Shown here in pieces: positions 18,916 to 27,468 of a DNA stretch of 64,000 nucleotides. A program made the position numbers and the translations under genes. Numbering within the stretch: the stretch's first letter is position 1; each line of letters opens with the position of its first letter. The DNA comes from Dokdonella_A sp963758365 (GTDB lineage Bacteria; Pseudomonadota; Gammaproteobacteria; Xanthomonadales; Rhodanobacteraceae). The stretch is taken from contig CAVWVB010000001.1 of NCBI GenBank assembly GCA_963758365.1, positions 1,984,001 to 2,048,000 on the forward strand. The letters are read 5' to 3'. Under the pieces are notes generated by a model. The model was given only the letters and a program-made list of their open reading frames with translations. It made no database searches and was not told the origin of the DNA.

Positions 18916-19335
18916 ATGCAACTGATCGCCTACCTGAATTTCGACGGCCAGTGCAATGAGGCCATGGCCTTCTACGCGAGGGCACTCGGCGGCAAGGTCA
19001 GCGTGCTCATGACCTACCGCGAGGCACCGGCCGAAATGCGCGCGCAGATGCCGCCGGAGACGCTCGACCGGGTCATGCACTCGCAGCTGGAAAGCGCCGG
19101 CGCAGTGCTCATGGGCGCGGACGGGCCGCCGCCGTACGACAGGAAATCGAGCGGGCTGGCCGTGAACGTCATGGTGGACACGCCGGCCGAAGCCGAACGC
19201 GTCTTTGCGGCGCTCGCCGAGGGCGGTCACGTCAACATGCCGATCGCGGAAACGTTCTGGGCGCATCGATTCGGCGGCCTGGTCGATCGCTACGGCAAGC
19301 CCTGGATGATCAATTGCCTGAAGCCACCCGCGTGA
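18916..19335 (+). CDS. PhnB-like VOC-family protein
   Basis: The 139-residue protein is a vicinal-oxygen-chelate fold protein of the PhnB/3-demethylubiquinone methyltransferase-like group: 'YLNFDGQCNEAMAFYARALG' opens the first module and 'FWAHRFGGLVDRYGKPWMIN' closes the second. The group is close to glyoxalase and bleomycin-resistance proteins; substrate is unknown. A strong GAGGAG at 18904-18909 precedes the ATG. It sits between the YCII gene and the ECF42 sigma factor gene, an arrangement commonly seen for this sigma class. Confidence 0.85.
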   Translation: MQLIAYLNFDGQCNEAMAFYARALGGKVSVLMTYREAPAEMRAQMPPETLDRVMHSQLESAGAVLMGADGPPPYDRKSSGLAVNVMVDTPAEAERVFAALAEGGHVNMPIAETFWAHRFGGLVDRYGKPWMINCLKPPA

Positions 19336-19502
19336 TCCGTTCAGCGCGCAGACAGACAGCGTGATCCTCCCCACCGGCGCAGCAGGGCAGCGGGCAATGC
19401 GCGATCGCCGGTCACGTTCGAAGCGCCTCGCGGCAGCACCGCCGATGAAATCGCAGCTTTCGATCTTGCGGCGCCGCATCGACGATGGTCTGATCCGTCA
19501 CC

Positions 19503-20786
19503 ATGACCATCAACGACACCCACCGCGCGATCGATGCGGTCTGGCGAATCGAGTCGCCGAGGCTGATCGCGGGCCTTGCACGCATGGTGCGCGACATCGG
19601 CGTCGCCGAAGAGCTTGCGCAGGATGCGCTCGTGGCGGCGCTGGAGAAATGGCCGCTGACGGGTGTCCCCGACAATCCGGCTGCATGGCTCATGGCGACC
19701 GCAAAACATCGCGCGATCGACCGATTGCGCCGCAGCAGGCTGCTCGAGCGCAAGCACGACGAGCTCGGCCGTGAACTCGAGGCCGCCCACGACGATGCGG
19801 CAGCCGCGTTCGAGGCCAGAATCGACGACGATATCGGCGACGACCTGCTGCGCCTGATCTTCACGGCGTGTCATCCGGTACTTCCGACCGAAGGCCGCGT
19901 CGCGTTGACCCTGCGCCTGCTCGGAGGACTGACCACCGACGAGATCGCCCGCGCGTTCCTCGTGGCCGAACCCACGGTCGCCCAGCGCATCGTCCGCGCC
20001 AAGCGGACCCTCGCCGACGCGCGTATCCCTTTCGAGGTCCCGCGCGCAGACGAACTCGCCGAACGCCTGGCGTCGGTACTCGGAGTGATCTACCTGATTT
20101 TCAACGAGGGCTATGCCGCGACCACCGGCGACGACTGGATGCGACCGGGCCTGTGCGAGGACGCCCTGCGCCTGGGCCGGGTTCTCGCCGAACTGGAGCC
20201 CGGCGAACCCGAAGTCCACGGCCTCGTCGCATTGATGGAGATCCAGGCCTCGCGCTCGCACGCGCGCACCGGGCCCGCGGGCGAACCGATCCTGCTGCTG
20301 GATCAGGACCGCGCGCGCTGGGACCGCCTGCTGATCCGCCGCGGGCTCACCGCCCTTGCGCGCGCCGAAGCGCTGGGCGGCGGGACGCGCGGGCCGTACG
20401 CGCTGCAGGCCGCGATCGCGGCCTGTCACGCGCGCGCAGCGGCCGCGGCGGACACGGACTGGCAGCAGATCGCGACCCTCTACGGCGCACTCGCGCAGCT
20501 CGCGCCCTCCCCGGTCGTCGAACTCAATCGTGCGGTTGCAGTCAGCATGGCAATCGGCCCCGCAGCCGCGCTGGCTCTGGTCGATACGCTGACATCCGAA
20601 CCCGCGCTCGCGAACTACCATCTGCTGCCGAGCGTGCGCGGCGATCTGCTCGCGCGACTCGATCGCGGCGACGAGGCGCGCATCGAGTTCGAACGCGCGG
20701 CGACACTCACGCGCAATGCGCGCGAGCGCGAACTGCTGCTCGAGCGCGCCGCCGCCTGCGTGGATCGGGCGACGCCGCTACCGTGA
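19503..20786 (+). CDS. ECF42-type RNA polymerase sigma factor with C-terminal TPR-like extension
   Basis: The first ~180 residues of this 427-residue protein hold sigma region 2 ('LARMVRDIGVAEELAQDALVAALEKWP', 'NPAAWLMATAKHRAIDRLRRS') and region 4 ('RLLGGLTTDEIARAFLVAEPTVAQRIVRAK'). The remaining ~240 residues are helical repeats, the long C-terminal extension that marks ECF42 and is needed for activity in studied members. No anti-sigma gene is present, as usual in this group. The partner YCII/DGPF and VOC genes lie just upstream. The signal sensed by these cassettes is not known. Confidence 0.88.
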   Translation: MTINDTHRAIDAVWRIESPRLIAGLARMVRDIGVAEELAQDALVAALEKWPLTGVPDNPAAWLMATAKHRAIDRLRRSRLLERKHDELGRELEAAHDDAAAAFEARIDDDIGDDLLRLIFTACHPVLPTEGRVALTLRLLGGLTTDEIARAFLVAEPTVAQRIVRAKRTLADARIPFEVPRADELAERLASVLGVIYLIFNEGYAATTGDDWMRPGLCEDALRLGRVLAELEPGEPEVHGLVALMEIQASRSHARTGPAGEPILLLDQDRARWDRLLIRRGLTALARAEALGGGTRGPYALQAAIAACHARAAAAADTDWQQIATLYGALAQLAPSPVVELNRAVAVSMAIGPAAALALVDTLTSEPALANYHLLPSVRGDLLARLDRGDEARIEFERAATLTRNARERELLLERAAACVDRATPLP

Positions 20787-20875
20787 ATCGTCGATGACGC
20801 GATCTGCGGCGAAAGCACGCCTGGCCTAAGCAAGCTGCTCGCTCGTGTTCGCCTGGCCGGTTCCCCGGTCCGGCC

Positions 20876-21826
20876 CTAGGCGAGCGCGCTGTAGCCGCCC
20901 TCGATGCCCTTGGTCGCTACCGCGACCGCATCGTGGGGGTGCAGGCTTTCGAAGTGCTGTGCGCGAATCCGGAAGTCGGCGATGCGCTCGTCGGCTGCGA
21001 GCGCGCGGCGGATGCGCCGCGCGGCATCCTCGCAGAACATCAGGTTCTGTCCGTTGCGCAGCGCGAACGCCTGCTCGTCCTCGCGCTTGACCGCAGTCTG
21101 CACCGGTGTCTGCAATGCCGCCTCGACGATATCGATGATGTCGCCGAGCGGCAGGTCGAAACCGGCGGCGAGTCGCACACGCACGCTCGCCGCGCTGCGC
21201 TGGCTGTGCGGCGTCGCGACGATGCCATCGCTGCCGCCGAGCCAGCTCAGCAGGGTGTCGCGATCCGGGACCGCGTCCTGCGCGAAGTCCGCACGGAAAC
21301 GCTCCTGGATCAGTTGCCGCGCGAGTGCAGCCGATGCCGGACAGGTGCTCGCATACTGGACTTCGACCGCGAGCTCGACCTGGAATTCGGCGCCGCACAT
21401 CCGCGCCGCGATCTCGACCGGATAGGAGCGCCAGCCGCTGTGCCCGCTCGCGAGCGCCGGTCGGCGCACGAGATGATCGAAACGCACGCGCAGCATCGCG
21501 CGATCGGACAGTTCTGCGTGCGAGTCGAGGAAATCCCGCAGCACGCGGCGCAGCGAAGCGGGCGTCAGGACCTCGGCCGACAGATGACGATCCAGATGCA
21601 GGTACAGGCGCGACATGTGGATGCCGCGAGCGCCGGCGTCTTGCAGATTCACGAACGCGCCGACGCGTGCGCTGGCACGCTGCGCCACACCGTCGGGCCC
21701 GCCGATCAGGACCGGCATCTCGATGCGGTCCATGCCGACCCAGTCGAGTGCGCCTGCATGATCGGCATGCGATTCGCCCGCGACGTCGGGCATCGCGCGC
21801 TGCGTGTTGACCTGGCTGGGACTCAT
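20876..21826 (-). CDS. folE2: GTP cyclohydrolase I type 2 (FolE2)
   Basis: FolE2 (316 aa) converts GTP to 7,8-dihydroneopterin triphosphate for folate and related pterins, and unlike FolE1 does not depend strictly on zinc. The start 'WVGMDRIEMPVLI' and the conserved Cys in 'STCPASAALARQL', with 'ESLHPHDAVA' near the C-terminus, place it in the family. ATG 21826 fits. In many bacteria folE2 is a Zur-controlled backup gene, but I found no clear Zur-like palindrome in the 116 bases upstream. Confidence 0.9.
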   Translation of the reverse strand: MSPSQVNTQRAMPDVAGESHADHAGALDWVGMDRIEMPVLIGGPDGVAQRASARVGAFVNLQDAGARGIHMSRLYLHLDRHLSAEVLTPASLRRVLRDFLDSHAELSDRAMLRVRFDHLVRRPALASGHSGWRSYPVEIAARMCGAEFQVELAVEVQYASTCPASAALARQLIQERFRADFAQDAVPDRDTLLSWLGGSDGIVATPHSQRSAASVRVRLAAGFDLPLGDIIDIVEAALQTPVQTAVKREDEQAFALRNGQNLMFCEDAARRIRRALAADERIADFRIRAQHFESLHPHDAVAVATKGIEGGYSALA

Positions 21827-21942
21827 GAATGGGTTTCCGATACGTACATTGCGATGAATGGTCGCCGCGCGCACTGCGCGACAAGGTGCGGCCATCCGGC
21901 CGATCCTCAATGGCTGAAAGCCGGATTCGCCGCGATCCGGAT

Positions 21943-22821
21943 TCAAATGGAGTGGCGGCGCGCGGCGCGCCAGGCGACCCGGACGTCGGTCAACGATAGC
22001 CGGTTGCTTGCGCGGGTCAAGACCGCCAGCGGATCGCGTGCGCGCGACGCGAGCGACGCACGATGGGCAATCACCGCGCTCCACGCCGAACGAAACGCGC
22101 TCGAGCGCGCCGCGACAAGCGCCACTTCGGGTTGCGCGCCGACCCAGCGCAAGCGAACCCTCCTGTCGGCAGCCAGGAGTTCACCGCTCAACCGGGAGAG
22201 CCAGTGGCGGATCGCGTCGCTGCGCGCGAGCGACGCGCGCGACAGGTCGCCGCGGCTGAGCCGGAAAGCGGCCAGCACGTCCAGCGGCAGCGGCAGATTC
22301 CCGCATTGCAGCGCCTGCGGAAGGTTCACCAGTTCACGCAGCGCGCGTGCAATCACGAGGGCGGCACCCGTGGCTTGCGCGTCGGCATCGAACACGCTCG
22401 CCTCGATCGCGGCCAGTGGCCAGTAGAACTCGGCATGGTTGTCGAGCAAGGTCGCGCCGTCGGCCGCAGGTTCGCGGTCGCGCTGCGCGAATGCACCTGC
22501 AATAACCTCGTTCCATCGTTCGCTCGCAATGGCCGCGAATCCCGCATGTTCGCCCAGTTGTCGCGTGAGCGGATGGCGTGCCTCTCCGCGCCGGGTTCGC
22601 GCAAGCTCCTCCGCCCACCATTGAAGTTTGATTGTGGCCGGCTGCGCTTCGCGGATGCCGAACGCGACATGCTCGAGTTCGTAGACCAGGCATGCGAACG
22701 CGCTCTGCGCGGCGCGCTCGCGCGGCGTTGCGAACCTAAGGGCGAGACCGAATTCCGGATGCGCGGACGCCCACTTCGACTCGAAGCTGATCAGCGGCGA
22801 CGTGTCGACAGACGCACCCAC
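21943..22821 (-). CDS. squalene/phytoene synthase-family protein without the catalytic Asp motifs
   Basis: The 292-residue protein has the overall helix pattern of the family, recognisable in 'IKLQWWAEELARTRRGEARHPL' and 'LVNLPQALQCGNLPLPLDVLAAF'. The two Asp-rich metal motifs needed for prenyl synthase chemistry are absent: the first is represented by 'VYELEHVAFG' and the second by 'RELVNLPQAL'. It is therefore more likely a non-catalytic relative, comparable to the mitochondrial complex I assembly factor NDUFAF6, than a carotenoid enzyme. No carotenoid genes are nearby. It starts with GTG directly after the gph stop and ends the ubiG-gph group. Confidence 0.72.
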   Translation of the reverse strand: MGASVDTSPLISFESKWASAHPEFGLALRFATPRERAAQSAFACLVYELEHVAFGIREAQPATIKLQWWAEELARTRRGEARHPLTRQLGEHAGFAAIASERWNEVIAGAFAQRDREPAADGATLLDNHAEFYWPLAAIEASVFDADAQATGAALVIARALRELVNLPQALQCGNLPLPLDVLAAFRLSRGDLSRASLARSDAIRHWLSRLSGELLAADRRVRLRWVGAQPEVALVAARSSAFRSAWSAVIAHRASLASRARDPLAVLTRASNRLSLTDVRVAWRAARRHSI

Positions 22822-23487
22822 TCAGCCGATTCCGAGCGCGACCGGGAGTCCATGCGGCGTCTCGACGACCGCGTCGGCGCCCCAGGTATGCGGATCACCG
22901 CCATCAAGGTAGCCCCAAGCCGCGGCAATCGTGCGTGCGCGCGCGGCGCGTCCGGCCTGCACATCGCGCAGGTCGTCGCCAACGAAGACACACCCGGCGA
23001 CTTCGACGCCGAGCAGCTCGCACGCGTGCAGGACCGGCCCCGGATCGGGCTTCCTGACCGCGAGGCAATCGCCGGTCACCAGCGCGCCGCATGCGGAATG
23101 GAAGGTCATCTGAGCGAGCATCGGCCGCGCGAGCCAGCCCGGCTTGTTGGTCACGATGCCCCACGGGATCCCGCGTGCCGCGAACAGGTCGAGTACGTCG
23201 GCCATGCCGTCGTAGAGGCGCGTGTGCACGACCATCTTGACGGAATAGATGTCGAGAAACCGCGCCAGCCACTGGTCGATCATCGCGTCGTCGGCACCCG
23301 GCAGGCCCTTGCGCAACATCGCGCGACCGCCGGCCGAGACGACCTTGCGCACCGCATCCGCGTCGGGTGGCGGAGCACCGAGCTCGACGCACAGCGCCTC
23401 GACCGCCGCGACCAGGTCCGGCGCCGAGTCGACCAGGGTCCCATCCAGGTCGAACAGGACCGCGCTTGGCGGCGTGAGCAGGTTCAT
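22822..23487 (-). CDS. gph: phosphoglycolate phosphatase (HAD superfamily)
   Basis: The 221-residue protein shows HAD motif I 'VLFDLDGTLVDSAPDL', motif II/III region 'GIVTNKPGWLARPML' with a lysine in 'AVRKPDPGPV', and motif IV 'VFVGDDLRDVQAG'. This pattern with the small alpha-helical cap is that of Gph, which removes phosphate from 2-phosphoglycolate formed in DNA repair. The ATG at 23487 overlaps the ubiG stop (ATGA), an arrangement widespread in gammaproteobacteria and probably translationally coupled. Confidence 0.9.
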   Translation of the reverse strand: MNLLTPPSAVLFDLDGTLVDSAPDLVAAVEALCVELGAPPPDADAVRKVVSAGGRAMLRKGLPGADDAMIDQWLARFLDIYSVKMVVHTRLYDGMADVLDLFAARGIPWGIVTNKPGWLARPMLAQMTFHSACGALVTGDCLAVRKPDPGPVLHACELLGVEVAGCVFVGDDLRDVQAGRAARARTIAAAWGYLDGGDPHTWGADAVVETPHGLPVALGIG

Positions 23488-24179
23488 GCAGGTCGCGTCG
23501 CACAGGCGAGATAGTTGACCGCGACACTGCGGGTCAGCGACGCCTTGCGCGTGAACGGGTTGTAGGCGATGCCGGCCAGCTCGTCGAGCACGAGGCCGGC
23601 CGCACGCAGGTCGGCCGCGATCTCGCTCGGTTTCAGGAATTGCGCGTAGTGATGGGTGCCGCGCGGCAGCAGCCGCAGCAGGTGTTCGGCGCCGACGATC
23701 GCCGCGCCGAACGCGAGCGGCGTGCGATTGAGTGTCGACAGGAACAGCCGGCCGCCCGGTTTCAGGAGCGTCGCGCAGGCACGGATCACGCTGGCCGGTT
23801 CGGGTACATGCTCGAGCATCTCCATGCAGGTGATCAGGTCGAACTGCGCCGGCATGTCCGCGGCGAGCGCCTCGGCGCCGACTTCGCGGTAGTCGACCTG
23901 CAATCGGCTCTCGTGCAGGTGCAGGCGCGCGACATCGAGCACCGCGGGCGCGAGGTCGATCGCGGTCACCTCGGCCCCTGCGCGCGCGAGCGCTTCGCTG
24001 AGCAGACCGCCGCCGCAACCGACGTCGAGGGCACGTGCACCCGCAAGCGTCACGCGCTCCGCGATATAGCCGAAGCGCACCGGATTGAGATCATGCAGCG
24101 GTCGCGACTCGCCGTCCGGGTCCCACCAGCGCGCGGCGAGGCGGTCGAACTTGGCGGTTTCGGCGGGATCGACGTTCAT
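23484..24179 (-). CDS. ubiG: ubiquinone biosynthesis O-methyltransferase UbiG
   Basis: UbiG (231 aa) carries out both O-methylations in ubiquinone synthesis. The signature opening 'AETAKFDRLAARWWDPDGE' and 'LHDLNPVRFGYI' precede SAM motif I 'ALDVGCGGGLLSEALARAGA'; 'TLNRTPLAFG' and 'HHYAQFLKPSEIA' are also family-specific. ATG 24179 gives the usual length; the upstream extension is not conserved in character. It is the first gene of the ubiG-gph-synthase-like group. Confidence 0.94.
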   Translation of the reverse strand: MNVDPAETAKFDRLAARWWDPDGESRPLHDLNPVRFGYIAERVTLAGARALDVGCGGGLLSEALARAGAEVTAIDLAPAVLDVARLHLHESRLQVDYREVGAEALAADMPAQFDLITCMEMLEHVPEPASVIRACATLLKPGGRLFLSTLNRTPLAFGAAIVGAEHLLRLLPRGTHHYAQFLKPSEIAADLRAAGLVLDELAGIAYNPFTRKASLTRSVAVNYLACATRPA

Positions 24180-24237
24180 TTCGGAAATGGGGGTTCGTTC
24201 GGGGTCCAGATAATGGAAGTGACACACGGACAAAGCA

Positions 24238-24336
24238 TCATGATGCGGGTTCAATCTTGCCGATCCACTCCGAAGTGCCGGCAGCCGCCTCAACCGCCGC
24301 CGTCAGCTTGTCCCTTTTCTTGAGTGCAAGCATCAT
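24238..24336 (-). CDS. possible 32-residue small protein coupled to the deaminase gene
   Basis: An ATGA overlap with the stop of the upstream deaminase gene starts a 33-codon frame with a Lys/Arg-rich start ('MMLALKKRDKLTA') and a balanced C-terminus ending 'SEWIGKIEPAS'. The overlap geometry copies the coupled genes elsewhere in this strand. There is no domain, and 33 codons are too few to judge coding bias, so it may be chance. Confidence 0.25.
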   Translation of the reverse strand: MMLALKKRDKLTAAVEAAAGTSEWIGKIEPAS

Positions 24337-25649
24337 GCGGACGCGATCCGTTCGCGCCAGCGTTGCGCCTTGACGCGCAGTTCGGCCATGTCGAGATCGA
24401 GCGGAGCGCGATCGCGCAGCTTGCGCCGGCCCGCGATCCAGACGTCGGTTACCTGGTGCCGCCCGCCCGCATAGACGATCTGCGAGATCAACTCGTACAT
24501 CGGTTCGGTCTCGATGTCGTCGAGGCGGATCGCGGCGAGGTCGGCCTGCTTGCCGACCTCGATCGAACCGATGCGCTCGTTCCAGCCGAGCGCCCTTGCG
24601 GCATCGAGCGTGGCCGCACGCAGCGTGTCCGCCGCGGCCATCGCGCTCGCGTCGCCCGCGACCGCCTTGGCCAGCAGCGCCGCGGTGCGCATCTCGCCGA
24701 TCATGTCGAGGTCGTTGTTGCTCGCGCAGCCATCGGTGCCGATGCCGACATTGACGCCCGCGCGGCGCAGCTTCTCGACCGGACAGAAGCCCGAAGCGAG
24801 CTTGAGGTTCGATTCCGCGCAATGCACGACCGAAACGCCGGCCTCGGCGCAGGCCGCGATCTCGGCATCGGTGAGCTGGGTCATGTGCACCGCGATCAGG
24901 TGGTCGTTGACGAGGCCGAGCGCCTGCAGGCGCGTGAACGGGCGCGCGCCGCGTTCGCGGCGTGCCTCCTCGACCTCGTGCGCGGTTTCGTGCAGGTGCA
25001 GGTGCACGGGCAGGTCGAGTTGGTCGGACAGCAGGCGGATGCGCTCGAAGCTCTCGTCGGCGACCGTGTAAGGGGCATGCGGGGCAAAACTGGTGCCGAG
25101 CAGGGCTTCGTCGCGAAACTCGTCGTGAACCGCGAGACCCTTGTCGAAATACTCGTCGCGGGTCTGCGCCCACGCGCTCGGAAACTCGATGACCGGCAGT
25201 CCGACCATCGCGCGGAAACCGAGGCGCCGATACGTCGCGGCCTGTATGTCCGGAAAGAAATAATTCTCATTGCAGCAGGTGGTACCGCCGCGCAGCATCT
25301 CGGCCACTGCAAGCTCGACGCCGTCGCGCACGAACTCGGGCCCGATCGCCTTCGCCTCGGCCGGCCAGATGTGGTCCTGCAGCCAGCGCATCAGCGGCAG
25401 GTCGTCGGCGAGCCCGCGCATCAGGGTCATCGGATTGTGCGTGTGCGCGTTGACCAGACCCGGCAGCAGTGCATGTTCCGCGAGTTCGACGATCTCGCGC
25501 GGCGCGTAGCGCGCGAAGGCTTCGTTCGCCGGCAGCACCGCAACGATGCGATCGCCGTCGATCGCGACCACGTGATTCTCGAGTACCACACCGTGCGGCT
25601 CGACGGGCACGAGCCATCGCGGTGCGATCAGGAGGTCGGTGGCTTGCAT
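24333..25649 (-). CDS. mtaD: TRZ/ATZ-family amidohydrolase, MtaD-like MTA/SAH deaminase
   Basis: The 438-residue product is an amidohydrolase with the metal site spread as 'PGLVNAHTHNPMTLMRG' (HxH), 'PVHLHLHETAHEVEEA', 'VVHCAESNLKLASG' and 'GIGTDGCASNNDLDM' (metal Asp). These match 5-methylthioadenosine/S-adenosylhomocysteine deaminases, which turn MTA or SAH into the inosyl forms in purine/methionine salvage. Related family members act on guanine, cytosine or triazines, so the substrate is inferred from similarity. It precedes ubiG on the same strand, a common Xanthomonadales arrangement; UbiG releases SAH. Confidence 0.85.
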   Translation of the reverse strand: MQATDLLIAPRWLVPVEPHGVVLENHVVAIDGDRIVAVLPANEAFARYAPREIVELAEHALLPGLVNAHTHNPMTLMRGLADDLPLMRWLQDHIWPAEAKAIGPEFVRDGVELAVAEMLRGGTTCCNENYFFPDIQAATYRRLGFRAMVGLPVIEFPSAWAQTRDEYFDKGLAVHDEFRDEALLGTSFAPHAPYTVADESFERIRLLSDQLDLPVHLHLHETAHEVEEARRERGARPFTRLQALGLVNDHLIAVHMTQLTDAEIAACAEAGVSVVHCAESNLKLASGFCPVEKLRRAGVNVGIGTDGCASNNDLDMIGEMRTAALLAKAVAGDASAMAAADTLRAATLDAARALGWNERIGSIEVGKQADLAAIRLDDIETEPMYELISQIVYAGGRHQVTDVWIAGRRKLRDRAPLDLDMAELRVKAQRWRERIASA

Positions 25650-25748
25650 GGAGTCAGTCCCGAGGGGCGAGGAAACGGAGCCGGAACGCGGACAGGCGCA
25701 GGCGGGCGCGTCCCTTCAGGCCTCGGCGCGTGCGGCCGGACGCCCGCT

Positions 25749-26315
25749 TCACTTCACCCGCGAAATGTATTCGCCCGAACGCGTATCGACCTTGATCCTT
25801 TCGTTCTGGCCGACGAACAGCGGCACGCGCACGACCGCACCGGTTTCCAGCTTGGCCGGCTTGCCGCCGCCACCCGAGGTATCGCCACGCACGCCCGGAT
25901 CGGTTTCGGTGATCTCGAGCTCGACGAACACCGGGGGCGTCACCGTAAGCGGCGCGCCATTCCAGAGGGTCACGATGCACACTTCGTTGCCCTTGAGCCA
26001 TTTTGCCGCGTCGGCGACCGCAGTGCGGTCGGCCGCGATCTGCTCATGGGTGTCCGGATGCATGAAATGCCAGAATTCCCCATCCGAGTAGAGGAATTCC
26101 ATGTCGGTATCGATGACGTCGGCCGCTTCCACCGAGTCGGTCGACTTCATGGTCATCTCGACGGTGCGACCGTTCTTCAGATTGCGGTACTTGACGCGCG
26201 TGAACGCCTGACCCTTGCCGGGCTTCACGTACTCGGTGTCGACGATCGTGCAGGGCGAGCCGTCGACGATGATCTTCTGGCCGTTCTTGACGTCGTTCAT
26301 GCCGTAGCTGGCCAT
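25749..26315 (-). CDS. efp: elongation factor P
   Basis: EF-P (188 aa, the classic length) relieves ribosome stalling at polyproline stretches. The three OB/KOW-like domains are complete, ending in 'IKVDTRSGEYISRVK'. The modified loop 'YVKPGKGQAF' puts a lysine at position 34, as in the E. coli-type protein that EpmA, EpmB and EpmC modify with beta-lysine. epmB lies divergently next door, which supports that modification here. The start at 26315 is preceded by GGGAG. Confidence 0.97.
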   Translation of the reverse strand: MASYGMNDVKNGQKIIVDGSPCTIVDTEYVKPGKGQAFTRVKYRNLKNGRTVEMTMKSTDSVEAADVIDTDMEFLYSDGEFWHFMHPDTHEQIAADRTAVADAAKWLKGNEVCIVTLWNGAPLTVTPPVFVELEITETDPGVRGDTSGGGGKPAKLETGAVVRVPLFVGQNERIKVDTRSGEYISRVK

Positions 26316-26385
26316 GCGAAACTCCCGTTGATCTGTCCGCTGCGGCCGCAACGGACCTGCCTGTCCGCAAAAGGCCGCCGCCGGT

Positions 26386-26413
26386 GTCAAAAAAGCCGCT
26401 CAGGAAAGCGGCT
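26386..26413 (-). terminator. minus-strand terminator hairpin between efp and epmB
   Basis: Arms 26394-26400 (AGCCGCT on plus) and 26407-26413 (AGCGGCT) form a seven-pair stem around CAGGAA. Read on the minus strand the stem is followed by TTTTTT, a standard intrinsic terminator. No minus-strand gene lies upstream of it, and its T-run runs straight into a consensus TTGACA (26390-26385) that could be the -35 box of efp. It would stop antisense transcripts coming from the epmB side. Confidence 0.6.
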
Positions 26414-26418
26414 AGAAT
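26413..26418 (+). promoter_or_regulatory. candidate -10 box of epmB
   Basis: TAGAAT lies 36 bases before the epmB ATG. No good -35 is seen at normal spacing. Its first base is also the last base of the minus-strand terminator stem, so the two signals abut. Confidence 0.35.
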
Positions 26419-26454
26419 GGCGGGTTACGGCCCGATGCCGCACCCGATCCGCCC

Positions 26455-27468
26455 ATGATACCTGCTAACCGCGTTCCGGCGCAGCCTGTGCGCTGGCAAC
26501 AGCTCTGGCGCGATGCGATCACCGACCCGCTCGAACTGCTCGATCGGCTCGGGCTCGCGGATCGCGCACACGAGCTTCTGCCCGCACGCGACACCGGCTT
26601 CGCGCTGCGCGTTCCGCGTGGCTTTGTCGCACGCATGGTTCATGGCGATCCAGCCGACCCGCTGCTTCTGCAGACGCTGCCAAGTGCGGCCGAGCTCGTC
26701 GACGTACCCGGTTTCGTCGGCGACGCGGTGGGCGACATGGCCGCACGCGCGACCCACGGCGTGCTGCACAAGTATCACGGCCGCGCGCTGCTGATCGCGA
26801 CCGGTTCGTGCGCGATCAACTGCCGATACTGTTTCCGCCGGCATTTCCCGTACGCCACGGAGACCGCGGCAGCGCATCGCTGGGAGCACGCGCTCGCACA
26901 CCTTCGCGAGGATGCCTCGATCGGCGAGGTGATCCTGTCCGGCGGCGATCCGTTGTCGCTGTCGACACCGAAACTTCGCGAACTCACGACTGCCCTGGCG
27001 ACGATCCCCCACATCCGGCGCCTGCGCATCCATAGCCGCCTGCCGGTCGTGCTGCCCGAGCGCATCGATCGCGAGTTTCTCGACTGGCTCGGCGCGATGC
27101 CCCTGCAGCGCGTGGTCGTGCTGCATGCCAATCACCCGAACGAGATCGATGCGGCGGTCGTCGCCGCCTGCCATGCGCTTCACGAGACCGGCACGACCCT
27201 GCTGAACCAGTCCGTGCTCCTGCGCGGAATCAACGACAACGTCGATACGCTGGCCGGCCTGTCCGAATCGCTGTTCGCTGCCGGGGTCCTGCCCTACTAC
27301 CTGCACCAGCTCGATCGGGTCGCCGGGACCGCCCATTTCGAGGTCGCGGAAGCTTTCGCGCGAGACCTCATGGACGCATTGCGAGCGCGCCTGCCCGGAT
27401 ATCTCGTGCCGCGCTGGGTCCGCGAAGTCGCGGGGGCGCCGGCCAAAGTTCCGTTGCGGATTTCGTGA
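26455..27468 (+). CDS. epmB: EF-P beta-lysylation protein, KamA-type lysine 2,3-aminomutase
   Basis: EpmB (337 aa) is a radical SAM, PLP-dependent enzyme that isomerises (S)-alpha-lysine to (R)-beta-lysine before EpmA attaches it to EF-P. The 4Fe-4S motif CxxxCxxC is in 'SCAINCRYCFRRHFPY', a sulfur-independent SAM-binding GGDP is in 'VILSGGDPLSL', and the C-terminal 'VLPYYLHQLDRVAGTAHF' is typical of KamA proteins. The short length without the KamA C-terminal domain fits EpmB. It is divergent from efp; epmA is not in the window. Confidence 0.93.
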   Translation: MIPANRVPAQPVRWQQLWRDAITDPLELLDRLGLADRAHELLPARDTGFALRVPRGFVARMVHGDPADPLLLQTLPSAAELVDVPGFVGDAVGDMAARATHGVLHKYHGRALLIATGSCAINCRYCFRRHFPYATETAAAHRWEHALAHLREDASIGEVILSGGDPLSLSTPKLRELTTALATIPHIRRLRIHSRLPVVLPERIDREFLDWLGAMPLQRVVVLHANHPNEIDAAVVAACHALHETGTTLLNQSVLLRGINDNVDTLAGLSESLFAAGVLPYYLHQLDRVAGTAHFEVAEAFARDLMDALRARLPGYLVPRWVREVAGAPAKVPLRIS

